Shown piece after piece: positions 1 through 10,085 of a stretch of DNA of 64,000 nt; position 1 is the stretch's first letter, and the number at the start of each line of letters is the position of its first letter. Origin of the DNA: Eustoma russellianum. Taxonomy: Eukaryota; Streptophyta; Magnoliopsida; Gentianales; Gentianaceae. The notes under the pieces were generated by a model. The model searched no databases, was not told the DNA's origin, and saw only the letters and a program-made list of their open reading frames with translations. A program made the translations under genes and the position numbers. The DNA is taken from assembly GCA_036186865.1 (NCBI GenBank), contig AP025065.1, positions 13,197,192-13,261,191 on the forward strand, in the 5' to 3' direction.

Positions 1-265
1 TAAGTAAGAATAAGATTGAATCCTAAGTGAAATGGTGAGACGAACGGACTTAGAAAGATACGAACATGGAGTGTTTGAGGTACAAGATCGTATACTTGAT
101 ATGTAAGAGGGGTGTGTGTGTTACATGTTTGACACGAAGTTGCATGAGCATCCTGCATCATCACATGAGCACTTTGCATTTGACTTGAGAACTGCTTTGC
201 GAAAGAACATGTGTTTACAAGGAAATATTACAGTTTTCGAAAAGCAAACTATGGCTGCTGGTTGA

Positions 266-550
266 TCGCAGGGAATAAAAGTCACGTCTGCGAAAACAGG
301 GTATAAAAGCGTGACCTGTGAATCAACAGCAGGGTATAAAGTATTTTATGGGACCGTGGACCTATCAGCACGGATATATGATATATGTAATAGGGCCGTG
401 GATCTATCAGCACGGATATATAATATATGTAATGGGGCCGTGGACCTATCAGCAGGGAGTATAAAGTTATATGTTATGGAGCCGTGGACCTTTCAGCACG
501 GGGTATAAAGTTCTCTTTGCTGTGGACTGATCACCCACGGGGTATAAAGT
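266..550 (+). promoter_or_regulatory. Tandem hairpin plus TATA array in T1 5' LTR
   Basis: Four units of about 40 bp contain CCGTGG, ACCTATCAG and CACGG, able to pair as CCGTG/CACGG, each followed by an A/T-rich TATAAAG or GATATATG segment. Further GGGTATAAAAG boxes lie at about 300 and 332, and a degenerate unit with a GTGG/CCAC stem lies near 519-541. The array is in the right place to be the LTR core promoter. The promoter role is inference; the repeat structure is directly visible. Confidence 0.6.
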
Positions 551-967
551 TCTGCTACGCGAAGAATATGATAAGAAGAGTTATGAAATGTTTTTGTGAA
601 ATGACACGCATAGCATGTTTACAATAGAAGTCATATGCATGGGTTCTGTGTGTGGTTTTAAAGAAATACATGCATCATGATACACGAATCATAAGATTTG
701 ACATGCAAGAAATATGACTAGCTCATGTTCTGTTATATGGTATGTTATTCTAGCTACATGTTTGTTCTCGTATTCGCGTACCATTAATGTGATTTATCTG
801 TTTTGAGGAATTACTATAAAGATGCTATTTGCTAACCCGAGCACCTTATTTTGGGCAATGACTTATACACTGGTGACTCGTCGTGTATGATCCCGTAAGG
901 TGTATAGACGGGTTACTTGCTGACGATATTTTCGCTAAGAACAGATGCTCCGTTTCCTTTTTCAGGT

Positions 968-1045
968 GAGCCAGAATACGAAATGATATTTATCAAAGAC
1001 GATGGCGAGTGGGCTCAATGGGATGATGGTCATGAAAGAAAATAG
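968..1045 (+). other. Conserved acidic micro-ORF in T1 5' LTR
   Basis: The frame reads EPEYEMIFIKDDGEWAQWDD and then five more residues to a TAG. It follows a pyrimidine tract and CAG at 957-965, which resembles a splice acceptor. The same frame with the same stop position occurs in the 3' LTR (8467-8544) and in the solo LTR (29470-29547, minus). No in-frame ATG precedes it, so translation would need an upstream spliced exon or the internal ATG, which the solo LTR lacks. Function unknown. Confidence 0.4.
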
Positions 1046-1246
1046 ATGTTTGATTACTCTTCTTAAGTTGGAAACTTGATGTTTATTATGTTGTACTGGA
1101 GGATATGTTAGATCGTTACTGAACACGTTTTGTTTCCGCTGTATTGTTCTGGTTACATTAATGTTGGTGAAGTTTTAAATTTTACAACGTTTCTGCTGAT
1201 TTATCTTACGTCATGAATGATGTACACTTGATTTGCTTTGACGCTT

Positions 1247-1269
1247 CGTAGTCCTCATAGTAGACTACG
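1247..1269 (+). other. U5 hairpin near LTR end (T1 5' LTR)
   Basis: CGTAGTC at 1247-1253 pairs with GACTACG at 1263-1269 around a 9-base loop. It abuts the CGGCGGGTGCAC box found near the 3' end of every Tekay-type LTR here, about 50 bp before the primer site. Equivalent hairpins with changed but still paired bases occur in the G and F LTRs. Confidence 0.5.
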
Positions 1270-1316
1270 GCGGGTGCACTGGTTCCGATGCCAGTATCAG
1301 GCCGGGGTGCTACAGG

Positions 1317-1328
1317 TGGTATCAGAAC
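1317..1328 (+). other. T1 primer-binding site
   Basis: TGGTATCAGAAC, two bases after the LTR end, matches the complement of the 3' end of plant initiator tRNA-Met except for one base (usual form TGGTATCAGAGC). It marks the start of minus-strand cDNA synthesis and confirms the plus orientation. Bases 1329-1595 are leader with nothing else recognised. Confidence 0.9.
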
Positions 1329-1595
1329 CTAGGCTTCAGATCTATCTCGGAAACTTAGGTTCATGATCTTTTAGACATTTAATATATGATTCTCCCTTAA
1401 GATTAATCCTTAGTTATAAGTACTGATTTCTCTAGAGTTTAAATCTGATCTGGGTTGGGCGTGTGCGAGCGCGTTTATCATCTAATTTCGAATTAATAGT
1501 TTTATTACATACCCCACCCGTCCTTACGCATTCAAGCTTTCAGTAACATCATGTATCTACTGAATGCTAATGAAACGTTAACCTTTCAGAGAAAA

Positions 1596-2670
1596 ATGCC
1601 TCTAAGAAGAGATAACACAGGAAACTCTGGCAATGGACAGGAGAACCAACCACCACAAGTGGTTTTACCCCAGGTGCTCACTGATGCACTAACGGTGATC
1701 GCACAAGGGTTTGCTCAGCAGCATCAGCCTCCGCCGCCTCCACCACCGCAGCACAATATCTGGTTCTTCTACGGAGAGATGAGGAAGATGAGAGTTCCGG
1801 AGTTTGGAGGATGTACTGATCCGGAGGAGGCTCAACACCGGTTGGCTGAGGTAGAGAAATGTTTTTGATTGGTGCAAGTGCCTGAAGAGATAAAGGTAGA
1901 TGTGGCCACACCCCTGTTGTGTGGCAAAGCTGGCGAATGGTGGACTGGAATGGTGTTGCGAATGACCCCACCAATCTCATGGGCAAGGTTCTGTGATGTT
2001 TTTCTAAAGTATTATGTACCGGAGACTGCGATATTGGACAAGATAAGAACGTTTGATATATTGGAGCAAGGGAGGATGACTGTGTCGGAGTATGCCGATC
2101 GTTTCCATGCCTTGGGTAAGTTTGCCCCTGCGATTATGTCTGATAATCGCCTTAAGATAACGAAGTTTGAAAGGGGTTTGGACTCAAGGATACAATCAGC
2201 AATAGTGAATGCAGGAATGAAAACTTATGAAGACATGTTGGATGCGTGTTTTCAGGTCGAGAGTCACTTTCGCAGGGTGGCGGCAAGAGCAGCTTGCGAG
2301 GGGTCGTCTGATAGAGGCAAGAGATTAAGAGAGGAGGTTAAAGTTGGTGGCAGACCCGGACGTTGGGTCAAGATTCCAAAGAGGGGTCCAGTTGGGAATT
2401 TTCAAAGACCCCCAGTGCAAAATCCAGTGGTTCAACAGGCTATGGGAATTTGCCCACACTGCAACCGGAGTCATGTTGGCGAATGTAGAAAGTTGGCTGG
2501 AGCGTGTTACAGATGTGGACAAGTGGGTCATATGATTAGGGATTGTCCAGAGATGAAGAAAAATATCCCGGGAGAAGCGGCTCAGCAGCCGAGAGCAAAG
2601 CCACGAGCAAATGCCCGTGTACATCTCATGACGGACACTGATGTACAGGAGGCTACCGATGTAGTAGCAG
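1596..2670 (+). pseudogene. gag: T1 gag (broken)
   Basis: Capsid/nucleocapsid protein of the chromovirus. The start is taken at the ATG at 1596, which opens with MPLRRDNTGNSG; an upstream in-frame ATG at 1551 is also possible. The N-terminus is rich in Gln and Pro. An in-frame TGA at 1866-1868 breaks the retrotransposon gag domain just before the segment containing GEWW. The conserved MTVSEYADRFHALGKFAP region follows. The C-terminus has a shortened knuckle CPHCNRSHVGEC and a canonical CCHC knuckle CYRCGQVGHMIRDC (about 2451-2549). The frame runs to DVVAG at the putative splice donor at 2671. Unspliced, it stops four residues later. Confidence 0.85.
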
Positions 2671-2754
2671 GTACCATTTAAATTAAGTTTAAATCCTTAT
2701 TGAATTAAGTATTTACGTGCTTAACTTTCTTTGTAAAACTAGATATGGCCTTAG
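2671..2754 (+). other. Putative intron at the T1 gag-protease junction (84 bp)
   Basis: GT at 2671 follows GCAG, and AG at 2753-2754 precedes GTACGG. Removal joins DVVAG to TVLVNKIP in frame, just upstream of the protease motif. The segment is AT-rich with in-frame stops. A second possible AG at 2742 would also keep the frame. Elements T2 (9353-9446) and G (37812-37886) have GT-AG segments at the same protein position. Confidence 0.6.
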
Positions 2755-3387
2755 GTACGGTTTTAGTAAATAAGATACCTGACAACGTGCTCTTCGATAG
2801 CGGCGCAAGCCACTCCTTTGTAGCAAAGAGATTCACTAAGCACCTTCGTAGTTTGCCTGAATGGTTAGAAACTCCGTATCGCGTTCAAGCGGCCGGAGAT
2901 CAAATTATGGTTTCGTACCAGCAGTACCAAGATTGCGAATTGGAGTTTGAAGGACAAACATTCTCCGCCACACTGATCCCTATTTAGATGTACGACTTTG
3001 ATGTTATATTAGGAATGGACTGGTTGGCCAAGTATCACGCCAATATTGATTGTCGATTGAAGCAAGTGACAATCAAGAACGCTAAGATGGAAGAGGTAAT
3101 GTTTCAAGGGGAACCGGAACGAAAGAAAGTACCCAAGAAGGTGTATGTGTCGGTTGCACAATTGTGCAAGGCCTTAAGGAAAGGTGCTGAGGGATTCCTA
3201 GTATGCCATGGATGTTAATCAGGAGGTACCGTCTATTGAGCAAATTCCAGTGGTCAATGAATTTCCTGATGTGTTTCTGGAAGATTTACCAGGAGTACCA
3301 CCCCCGAGGGAAGTCGAGTTCGAGATAAACTTGATTCCATGAACTGAACTTATTTCTAAAACCCCTTATAGAATGGCTCTGGCATAG
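2755..3387 (+). pseudogene. T1 protease and protease-RT linker (broken)
   Basis: Retroviral-type aspartic protease that would release the Gag and Pol proteins. The catalytic motif FDSGASHSF is intact near 2797. It is followed by the conserved ILGMDWL strand near 3010. An in-frame TAG at 2985-2987 separates these two parts. A frameshift near 3205 ends the next frame at GC. The linker NEFPDVFLEDLPGVPP is then readable in another frame, with further stops near 3340 and at 3385-3387. The protein cannot be made in one piece from this copy. Confidence 0.82.
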
Positions 3388-4540
3388 TTGAGAGAGCTGA
3401 AGGAACAACTGCAGGAGTTGTTGGACAAGAAGTTTATCCGCCCTAGTGTATCACCTTGGGGAGCACCTGTTTTGTTTGTGAAGAAGAAAGATGGTAGCAT
3501 GAGACTTTGTATCGATTATAGAGAGTTGAATAAAGTTACCATAAAAAATAAGTACCCCCTTCCACGAATTGAGGATTTATTTGACCAGCTCAAGGGTGCC
3601 AAAATCTTCTCTAAAATTGATCTCCGATCAGGGTATCATCAATTGCGAGTGAAGGCCGAGGACATCGCAAAGACAGCTTTCCGCATGAGATATGGCCGTT
3701 ATGAGTTTTTGGTGATGCCGTTTGGATTAACCAATGCCCCTGCAGCTTTTATGGATCTTATGAATACCGTCTTTCGGGAACAATTAGACAAGTTTGTAGT
3801 GGTATTCATAGATGATATTCTGGTGTATTCTCCTGACGAGCAAACTCACGCTGAGCATTTGAGAACCGTTCTAGGTATTTTGAGGTAGAAACAACTATAC
3901 GCTAAGTTTAGCAAGTGTGAGTTTTGGTTAATAAGTGTAGCTTTTCTGGGTCACGTGATATCAGAGAAGGGGATTGCGGTGGATCCGAAGAAGGTGGAAG
4001 CTATCACTGAATGGCCTAGACCTACTAATGTCACCGAAGTGCGAAGTTTCTTGGGTCTAGCAGGGTATTGTAGAAATTTTGTTGAGGGATTCTCAAGGAT
4101 AGCAGTGCCTCTCAGTCGCCTTACTCAAAAGAAGTTCAAGTTTGAGTGGACGGCGGAATGCGAGCAAAGCTTCACGGAGCTTAAGAAGAGACTAACCACA
4201 GCTCCTGTATTGGCTCAACCCTCCGAAACTGACGGGTTTGTGATTTATAGCGATGCATCGAAGAACGGTTTAGGTACGTAAACTGTAGTATAAGGTTATG
4301 ATCTTGTATACCAAATAAGTTTAGACTAATGCATTGTTTGTAGGTTGTGTTTTGATGCAAGACGAACGAGTCATCGCATATGCCTCACGACAACTAAAGC
4401 CTTATGAGCAAAATTATCCGACACACGATCTTGAACTCGCCGCAGGTGTGTTCGCCTTGAAGATCTGGCGGCATTATTTATATGGAGAAAAATGTGCGGT
4501 ATTCACGGACCATAAGAGTTTAAAGTACTTGTTCTCATAG
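3388..4540 (+). pseudogene. T1 reverse transcriptase and RNase H (broken, with intron-like segment)
   Basis: RT begins in the conserved PSVSPWGAPVLFVKKKDG region and includes KIDLRSGYHQL, MPFGLTNAPAAF and the catalytic FIDDILVYS (about 3805). A TAG at 3886-3888 interrupts it after ILR. RNase H follows with the first catalytic Asp in VIYSDASKNGLG. A 70-bp GT-AG segment (4274-4343) divides this from CVLMQ. Later motifs are AYASRQLKPYEQNYPTHDLE and TDHKSLKYLF. A TAG at 4538-4540 (F-S-stop, where relatives have TQKELN) ends the frame. Intact catalytic residues but three interruptions indicate a decayed copy. Confidence 0.88.
4274..4343 (+). other. Putative intron in T1 RNase H (70 bp)
   Basis: Donor GTACGTAA follows GGTTTAG, and acceptor TTTGTAG precedes GTTGTG. 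Splicing joins NGLG to CVLMQ in frame; unspliced, the length (70) breaks the frame and a stop appears at once. T2 has a 67-bp GT-AG segment at exactly this codon (10951-11017). Element G reads straight through here as NGLGCVLMQ with no insert. Confidence 0.7.
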
Positions 4541-5884
4541 AAGGAATTAAATATGAGGCAGCGGAGATGGTTAGAATTGCTGAAAGATTACGATTTAACC
4601 ATTCATTACCACCCGGGAAAGACTAACAAAGTAGCAGACGCTTTAAGCAGGAAATCCAGCCATGCATGGCAATCACCACTAGAAAGAGAAATAGAGGAAT
4701 TTGGCTTGGATTTAGTGGAGTCCATGGTGAAAGTTTTGACAACATTGACAATTACACCGAATTTGATTGACCGGGTAAAAGCGGCTCAGAAGAATGATAA
4801 GACCTTAAGTGAGATAATGGAAAGGATGAAACATGAACAGGTCGAAGGATTTCAGATCAAAGAGGACGGGAGCCTATGGTTCAGAGGAAGATTGTGTATG
4901 CCTGATGTTGATGAACTTAGAAAAGAAATTTTGCAAGAAGCTCACAACTCAAGGCTATCCATACATCCCGGTAGTACCAAGATGTACAGAGACCTTAAGC
5001 AATACTATTGGTGGTCCGGGATGAAAAGACATATTGTGGAGTTTATAGAGAGGTGTTTGGTTTGTCAACAAGTCAAGGCGGAACACCAACGGTCTGGTGG
5101 ATTATTGATGCCGTTAGAGGTTCCAGAATGGAAATGGGAACATGTCACGATAGATTTCATAGCTGGCTTACCAAAGACAAGAAATGGACATGATATGATT
5201 TGGGTTATTATGGATCGATTGACCAAGTCTGCACATTTCCTACCCATCTCAAGTGAAGCGTCTCTTGACAAGTTAGTAAATTTATATATGGAGAATATTG
5301 TTAGCTTGCATGGTGTTCCAGTAAGTATAGTGTCCGACCGAGATTCACGGTTTACATCTAAGTTTCGGACAACATTTAAGAAAGCCGTGGGTGCAGAATT
5401 AAGGTTAAGTACGGCATATCATCCCCAAACCGATGGACAGTCCGAGCAGACTATTCAGACCTTGGAAGATATGCTAAGGGCTTGCGTCTTGGATTTCAAG
5501 GAGAGTTGGGATGGAATGGTAAAGCTAATGGAATTCTCATATAATAACAGTCACCATAGTGCAATTGATATGGCTCCTTTTAAAGCGTTATATGGAAGAA
5601 AGTGTAGGTCCCCAGTTTACTGGGATGAAGTCGGCGTAAGGACCATCACCGGACCTGAGCTATTGGAGAAGACGCTAGAAAAGGTGAAAATCATCCGTGA
5701 AAGACTCAAGGCAGCCCAGGATCGCAACAAAAGTTGGGCAGATTCCAAACGACGACCATTGGAATTCAATGTGGGTGAGAAAGTTTATTTGAGAGTATCA
5801 CCTACGAAGGGCATTATGAGGTTTGGAGTCAAAGGCAAGCTAAGTCCCCGTTTATTGGTCCCTATGAGATACTGGAGAAAGTAG
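4541..5884 (+). pseudogene. T1 RNase H end and integrase (long open frame)
   Basis: Starts with the conserved KELNMRQRRWLELLKDYDL of the RNase H end, then DALSRKS. The integrase zinc-binding HHCC region follows, containing LSIHPG and CLVCQQVKAEHQR. The catalytic core has its first Asp in TIDFIAGLPKTR, its second in IVSDRDSRF, and the Glu in TDGQSEQTIQTLEDM, so the DDE triad is complete. After SPVYWDEVG comes the basic C-terminal region with KLSPR. The frame is lost near 5850-5884 (it ends RYWRK), where the relative G continues to GPFEILERIGEVAYRL. A shift of reading frame leads into the chromodomain at 5885. Confidence 0.88.
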
Positions 5885-6189
5885 GAACTTTAGCATATAG
5901 GTTGGCGTTACCGCCGGTGTTGGCGCAAGTTCACAACGTGTTCCACGTGTCACAATTAAGGAAGTACGTGACGGATCCAAGTCAATTAATTGAAGCCCAA
6001 CCTTTGGAACTCAAGGACGATGTTACATACGAAGAGATACCCGTGAGGATTGTAGATCGGAAGGACCAAGTGTTGAGGAAACGGGTGATCCCTTATGTAA
6101 AGGTCCAGTGGACCAACCTCTCAGAATGCGAGGCCACTTGGAAACTCGAAGAGCAGATGCGGGAGAAGTATCCTCAACTCTTCAACTAA
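5885..6189 (+). pseudogene. T1 integrase C-terminal chromodomain
   Basis: After the frameshift the frame reads LALPPVLAQVHNVFHVSQLRKY, typical of the integrase end, then a chromodomain with YEEIPVRIVDRKDQVLRKR, VKVQW, EATWKLEEQM and final YPQLFN. Chromodomains on chromovirus integrases bind modified histone tails and steer insertion into heterochromatin (family knowledge). The VKVQW and EATWKLE residues that build the domain are present. The ORF ends about 45 bp before the 3' LTR. Confidence 0.88.
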
Positions 6190-6221
6190 GGTACGTAAGT
6201 TTCGAAGACGAAACTTTTTGT

Positions 6222-6233
6222 AAGAGGGTGGAA
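6222..6233 (+). other. T1 polypurine tract
   Basis: AAGAGGGTGGAA directly abuts the 3' LTR start TGTCATACC. It would be the primer for plus-strand cDNA synthesis. The preceding GACGAAACTTTT resembles the GACGAAACTTATGATAAG seen before the G purine tract. Confidence 0.7.
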
Positions 6234-7187
6234 TGTCATACCCCGTAATTTTTTTGGTCCGGCTTTTAATAATTAGAAAACCATTTAAAATGTAATTTTA
6301 ATAAATGTGTAGGTCACGAAGTTTAATTAAACCAAACATAAGGGGGAAAATAGACAAAAAGGGAAATTGAAGGAAATTTGGCCAAATGCCAAAAAATTGC
6401 CCAACTGCATGTGGGATAAGTTACACAACAATTGTATAACTTCCCCATTATTCCAGCCGTTGGGGAGGACACCAAAAAGGGGAAGGAAACGTCTGAGGAA
6501 AAAGAGAGAAAAGAGAAAGAGAGAAAGAAAAGAAGAAGAGGAAGAAGAACTTGCAGTCAACCTAGGTGCAATCCTTACCGAAATTCTGCAGTAGATTCGT
6601 AAGCCTAACCAGAAACAACGGCAAGTAATCTTTCTATACGCTTTACGCTAATTTTGATTCTATAGGCCCTATGTTCTTACAAAGAGAAAATTTGGATCAC
6701 ACATTAGTAGCTTTGGTTTGTGTATGTAAAATGCTTTACTATATGTAATTGTTGTTGTTGTTGATGGTGTACAGTCATGTTCTTTGGGCCAATTCCTGAA
6801 AATGGTTATGTTGTGACCCTTGTTGATAATTTGCCCATAAAAGTGTAATTCGTAATGTGTTCATTGTTTTGGTATAAGATCTTGAGTTCATTAAGTACAT
6901 TCTAAGTGTTTTGAGTGTATTTGCAGAAGGTTAAAGGATTAAAGATGTCATCGGTGTAGACTTGTTGTGTTGGAAAGTTGAAGAGATACATTGGAGGTTG
7001 TGGGTGATAGAAGGCGTAGGATGGACACTACTTTACATGGGTAGGAATCAACTCTTGCAAGTGGTGTCTTAAGTATGATGAATCTAGGTGCTAAGATGGA
7101 TCTTGAAGTGTAAACATGAAAGGGTTGAAGGAGGAAGGTGAGGGAGAGAAGTTACTGGAGAAAAACTGCAGTTCTGAACCGTCAGAA

Positions 7188-7462
7188 CACTTCGAACACC
7201 TACATTAGGCGCTTCAAGTCGCATTAGGCGCCTAATGTAGGCGTTCAATGTGTCCCAGAGCATCCCCGTACACTTCGAACACCTACATTAGGCGCTTCAT
7301 GTCACATAAGGCGCTTCATGTAGGCATTCGATGTACATGGCACATCCCCGAACACTTTGAACGCCTAGAATAGGCGCCTCATGTCCACTTTAGGCGCCTC
7401 ATGTGGCGTTCCAAGTATACTGGAAGTCTTTTTGACCCATTAGGCGCCCTATGTATGTGTGA
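7188..7462 (+). repeat. AGGCGCCT palindrome array in T1 3' LTR
   Basis: Repeated blocks of about 90 bp contain CACTTCGAACACCTACATT, AGGCGCTTCA, the perfect palindrome AGGCGCCT and TAATGTAGGCGTTC, so each block folds on itself. Related arrays occur at 12960-13185 and, reversed, at 31065-31375. Confidence 0.7.
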
Positions 7463-7805
7463 CAACTCTATACACTTCCTTTGAACATAAAATGCAAGGG
7501 TATTTGAGGTGTAATTGAGGAATAGATGTTAAGTTTGACTAAGTAAGAATAAGATTGAATTCCAAGTGAAATGGTGTGACGAACGGACTTAGAAAGATAC
7601 GAACATGGAGTGTTTGAGGTGCAAGATCGTATACTTGATATGTAAGAGGTGTGTGTGTGTGGTACATGTTTGACACGATGTTGCGTGAGCATCCTGCATC
7701 ATCACATGAGCACTTTGCATTTGACTTGAGAACTGCTTTGCGAAAGAACATGTGTTTACAAGAAAAGATTACAGTTTTCGAAAAGCAAACTATGGTTGCT
7801 GGTTG

Positions 7806-8050
7806 ATCGCAGGGTATAAAAGTCACGCCTGCGAAAGCAGGGTATAAAAGCGTGACCTGTGAATCAACAGCAGGGTATAAAGTATTTTATGGGGCCGTGG
7901 ACCTATCAGCACGGATATATGATATATGTAATGGGGACGTGGACCTATCAGCACGGAGTATAAAGTTATATATTATGGGGACGTGGACCTTTCAGCTCGG
8001 GGTATAAAGTTCTGTTTGCTGTGGACTGATCACCCACAGGATATAAAGTT
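7806..8050 (+). promoter_or_regulatory. Tandem hairpin plus TATA array in T1 3' LTR
   Basis: Three CCGTGG/ACGTGG...CAGCACGG units (four in the 5' LTR), flanked by GGGTATAAAAG and GGGTATAAAG boxes and one degenerate unit with a CTGTG/CACAG stem. Probable LTR promoter; the promoter role is inferred. Confidence 0.6.
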
Positions 8051-8466
8051 CTGCTACGCGAAGAATATGATAAGAAGAGTTATGAAATGTTTTTGTGAAA
8101 TGACACGTATAGCATGTTTATGAAGGAAGTCATATGCATGGGTTCTGTGTGTGGTTTTAAAGAAGTACATGCATCATGATACACGAAGCATAAGATTTGA
8201 CATGCAAGAAATATGACTAACTTATGTTCTGTTATATGGTATGTTATTCTAGCTACATGTTTGTCCTCGTATTCGCGTACCATTAATGTGATTTATCTGT
8301 TTTGAGGAATTACTATAAAGATGCTATTTGCTAACCTGAGCACCTTATTTTGGGCAATGACTTATACACTGGTGACTCGTCGTGTGTGATCCCGTAAGGT
8401 GTATAGACGGGTTACTTGCTGGCGATATTTTCGCTAAGAACAGATACTCCGTTTCCTTTTTCAGGT

Positions 8467-8544
8467 GAGCCAGAATACGAAATGATATTTATCAAAGACG
8501 ATGGCGAGTGGGCTCAATGGGATGATGGTCATGAAAGTAGATAG
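8467..8544 (+). other. Conserved acidic micro-ORF in T1 3' LTR
   Basis: Same frame and same stop as at 968-1045, ending WDDGHESR. It lies after the tract CCGTTTCCTTTTTCAG, an acceptor-like sequence. Confidence 0.4.
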
Positions 8545-8814
8545 ATGTTTGATTACTCTTCTTAAGTTGGAAAAGTTGATGTTTATTGTGTTGTACTGGA
8601 GGATATGTTAGATCGTTAGTGAACACGTTTCGTTTCCGCTGTATTGTTTTGGTTACATTAATGTTGGTGAAGTTTTAAATTTTACAACGTTTCTGCTGAT
8701 TTATCTTACGTCATGAATGATGTACACTTGATCTGCTTTGATGCTTCGTAGTCTTCATAGTAGACTACGGCGGGTGCACTGGTTCCGATGCCAGTATCGG
8801 GCCGGGGCGCTACA

Positions 8815-9352
8815 ACTATGATTGATCAGAGATTGAAAATGTTGAAGTTTAAAACTAGTTTGAGATCTGAGATTCATACCGGGATTGTGAATGCGAGGGG
8901 CCAAACATTTGATGAGCTGATCGAAGCATTTCGTGAAGTGGAAGGGGACTTCAGAAGAGTCAGTGCGGAGGATCGTGGCAAGTAGCCACGGGATGATTTT
9001 GAGTTAGGTAGGTCTTGATGATGGGTGAAGGAACCCCGACGTCAGCCTACAGGAGTATAGTTTAGGCCATCGCATCAGCAGCTGCAGAGAAACTTTGGTC
9101 AGCCTCAGGGGAATGCAGGACCGCCAGCGCCATGTGCATAATATGACCGAAACCATCCGTGTGAATGTTGGAGAAAGAATAACGTATGTTACAAGTGTGG
9201 TAAGCTGGGACATTACGCCCGAGAGTGTTCTGAGCAGAAGGCGGTGCCACATTAGCCTCAAGGTGGTCAACAGAAGGGAAGGCCGAAGACAAACGCTATA
9301 GTACATGTCATGACTAATCCCATGGTGGAAGCAACAAATGACGTTGTGACAG
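8815..9352 (+). pseudogene. gag: T2 gag, 3' part (broken)
   Basis: The frame aligns with T1 gag at MSDNRLKITKFERGLDSRIQ (here MIDQRLKMLKFKTSLRSEI) and continues to VEGDFRRVSAEDRGK before a TAG at 8984. Several stops follow. A canonical CCHC knuckle, CYKCGKLGHYAREC, is readable at about 9187-9228. The frame toward DVVTG at 9352 is reached only after a shift. The N-terminal half is missing because T1 inserted here. Confidence 0.8.
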
Positions 9353-9446
9353 GTACCGTTTACATAATTCACTTATTTAAATTGTTATAGGTGTTTCATT
9401 ATATGTTAAATATCTGTGTATTTAGTTAACCCTTGAATTGCGATAG
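9353..9446 (+). other. Putative intron at the T2 gag-protease junction (94 bp)
   Basis: GTACCG follows GTGACAG, and GCGATAG precedes GATCAATC. Joining gives VTGSILVNEV in frame ahead of the protease. Same position as the intron-like segments in T1 and G. The sequence between is AT-rich and little like that of T1, while the borders are kept. Confidence 0.6.
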
Positions 9447-10085
9447 GATCAATCCTGGTTAATGAAGTTCTGGCTAACGTACTTTTCGATAGGGGCGCAA
9501 GCCACTCGTTTATCTCGAGGAGATTTGTGAAGTATTTGAATAAGTGTCTGGAATGGCTAGAAATTCCTTATCGAATGCAAGCTGCTGGTGATACAATGAT
9601 AATCTCTCATCATCTATATAAAGGGTTTGAATTGAAAATTGAGGAATAGATGTTCACTGCTACGCTTATTCCGATTCAACTAAGTGATTTCAATATCATC
9701 CTTGGGATGGACTGGCTGGCGGAGCATCATGCGAATATAAATTGTCGATAAAAGCAAGTGAATATTAGGAGTCCTGATGCAAAGGAAGTTGTGTTTCAGG
9801 GAAATTTTAAGTTGAAGAAGGTTCCAAAGAAAATTTATCTGACTGCAGTTCAGGCACATCGGATGTTGTAGAAAGGTGCTGCAGGATTTTTGGTATATGC
9901 TATGGATTCGAAGCAGGAAGTACCAACGATTGATCAGATTCCGATGGTAAATGAATTTAAAGATGTATGTCCAGATGAATTGCTTGGTTTCCACCGAGTC
10001 GTGAAGTTGAGTTCGAGATAAATCTCAAAACTGGAGCTGAGCCTATCTCGAAGACACCTTACCGTATGCCTCTGGCAGAGTTGAA
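9447..10085 (+). pseudogene. T2 protease (inactive)
   Basis: Reads SILVNEVLANVLFDRGASHSF. The catalytic D-S/T-G is changed to D-R-G, which by itself should abolish activity. Downstream landmarks are YRMQAAGD, FNIILGMDWLAEHHANI and VPKKIYLTAVQAHRML, with stops inside (for example near 9647, 9749 and 9868). The linker NEFKDV...ELLGFPPSREVEFEINL joins it to RT. The changed active site and stops show long neutral decay. Confidence 0.8.

Larger units (their letters stand above)
1..1314 (+). repeat. T1 5' LTR (3' half; start is outside the window)
   Basis: Matches the T1 3' LTR from about 7541 to 8814 nearly base for base. The main difference is one extra unit of about 40 bp in the promoter repeat array, which makes this copy 1314 bp against 1274 bp for the matching stretch. 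It ends GGTGCTACA and is followed by the primer-binding site. It contains the hairpin/TATA array, the acidic micro-ORF and the U5 hairpin described separately. Confidence 0.92.
1..8814 (+). mobile_element. T1: Tekay-type Ty3/gypsy chromovirus, nearly full length
   Basis: Partial 5' LTR (1-1314), primer site, gag, protease, RT, RNase H, integrase with C-terminal chromodomain, purine tract, and a complete 3' LTR (6234-8814). The order PR-RT-RNH-INT-chromodomain defines a chromovirus; assignment to the Tekay clade rests on recalled motif similarity. The LTR begins TGTCATACCCCG and ends GGGGCGCTACA. Position 1 corresponds to about 7541 in the 3' LTR, so roughly 1.3 kb of the 5' LTR lies upstream of the window. 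The coding region carries several stops and frameshifts, so the copy is not autonomous. The base after the 3' LTR enters the gag frame of another element (T2), so T1 is nested in T2. Confidence 0.93.
6234..8814 (+). repeat. T1 3' LTR (2581 bp)
   Basis: TG at 6234 to CA at 8814. Contents in order: a purine-rich stretch at 6480-6550; a GC palindrome array (7188-7462); hairpin/TATA array (7806-8050); a stem with TTGCTGGCGA at about 8422-8434; acceptor-like pyrimidine tract and acidic micro-ORF (8467-8544); U5 hairpin (8747-8769); the CGGCGGGTGCAC box; and the end GGGGCGCTACA. Apart from the array copy number it closely matches the 5' LTR, so the insertion is fairly young despite broken genes. 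Confidence 0.92.

Noticed and set aside
1678..2624. Minus-strand frames over T1 gag
   Set aside because: Shadows of gag; repeats of Pro/Arg codons in the complement of the Gln/Pro region.
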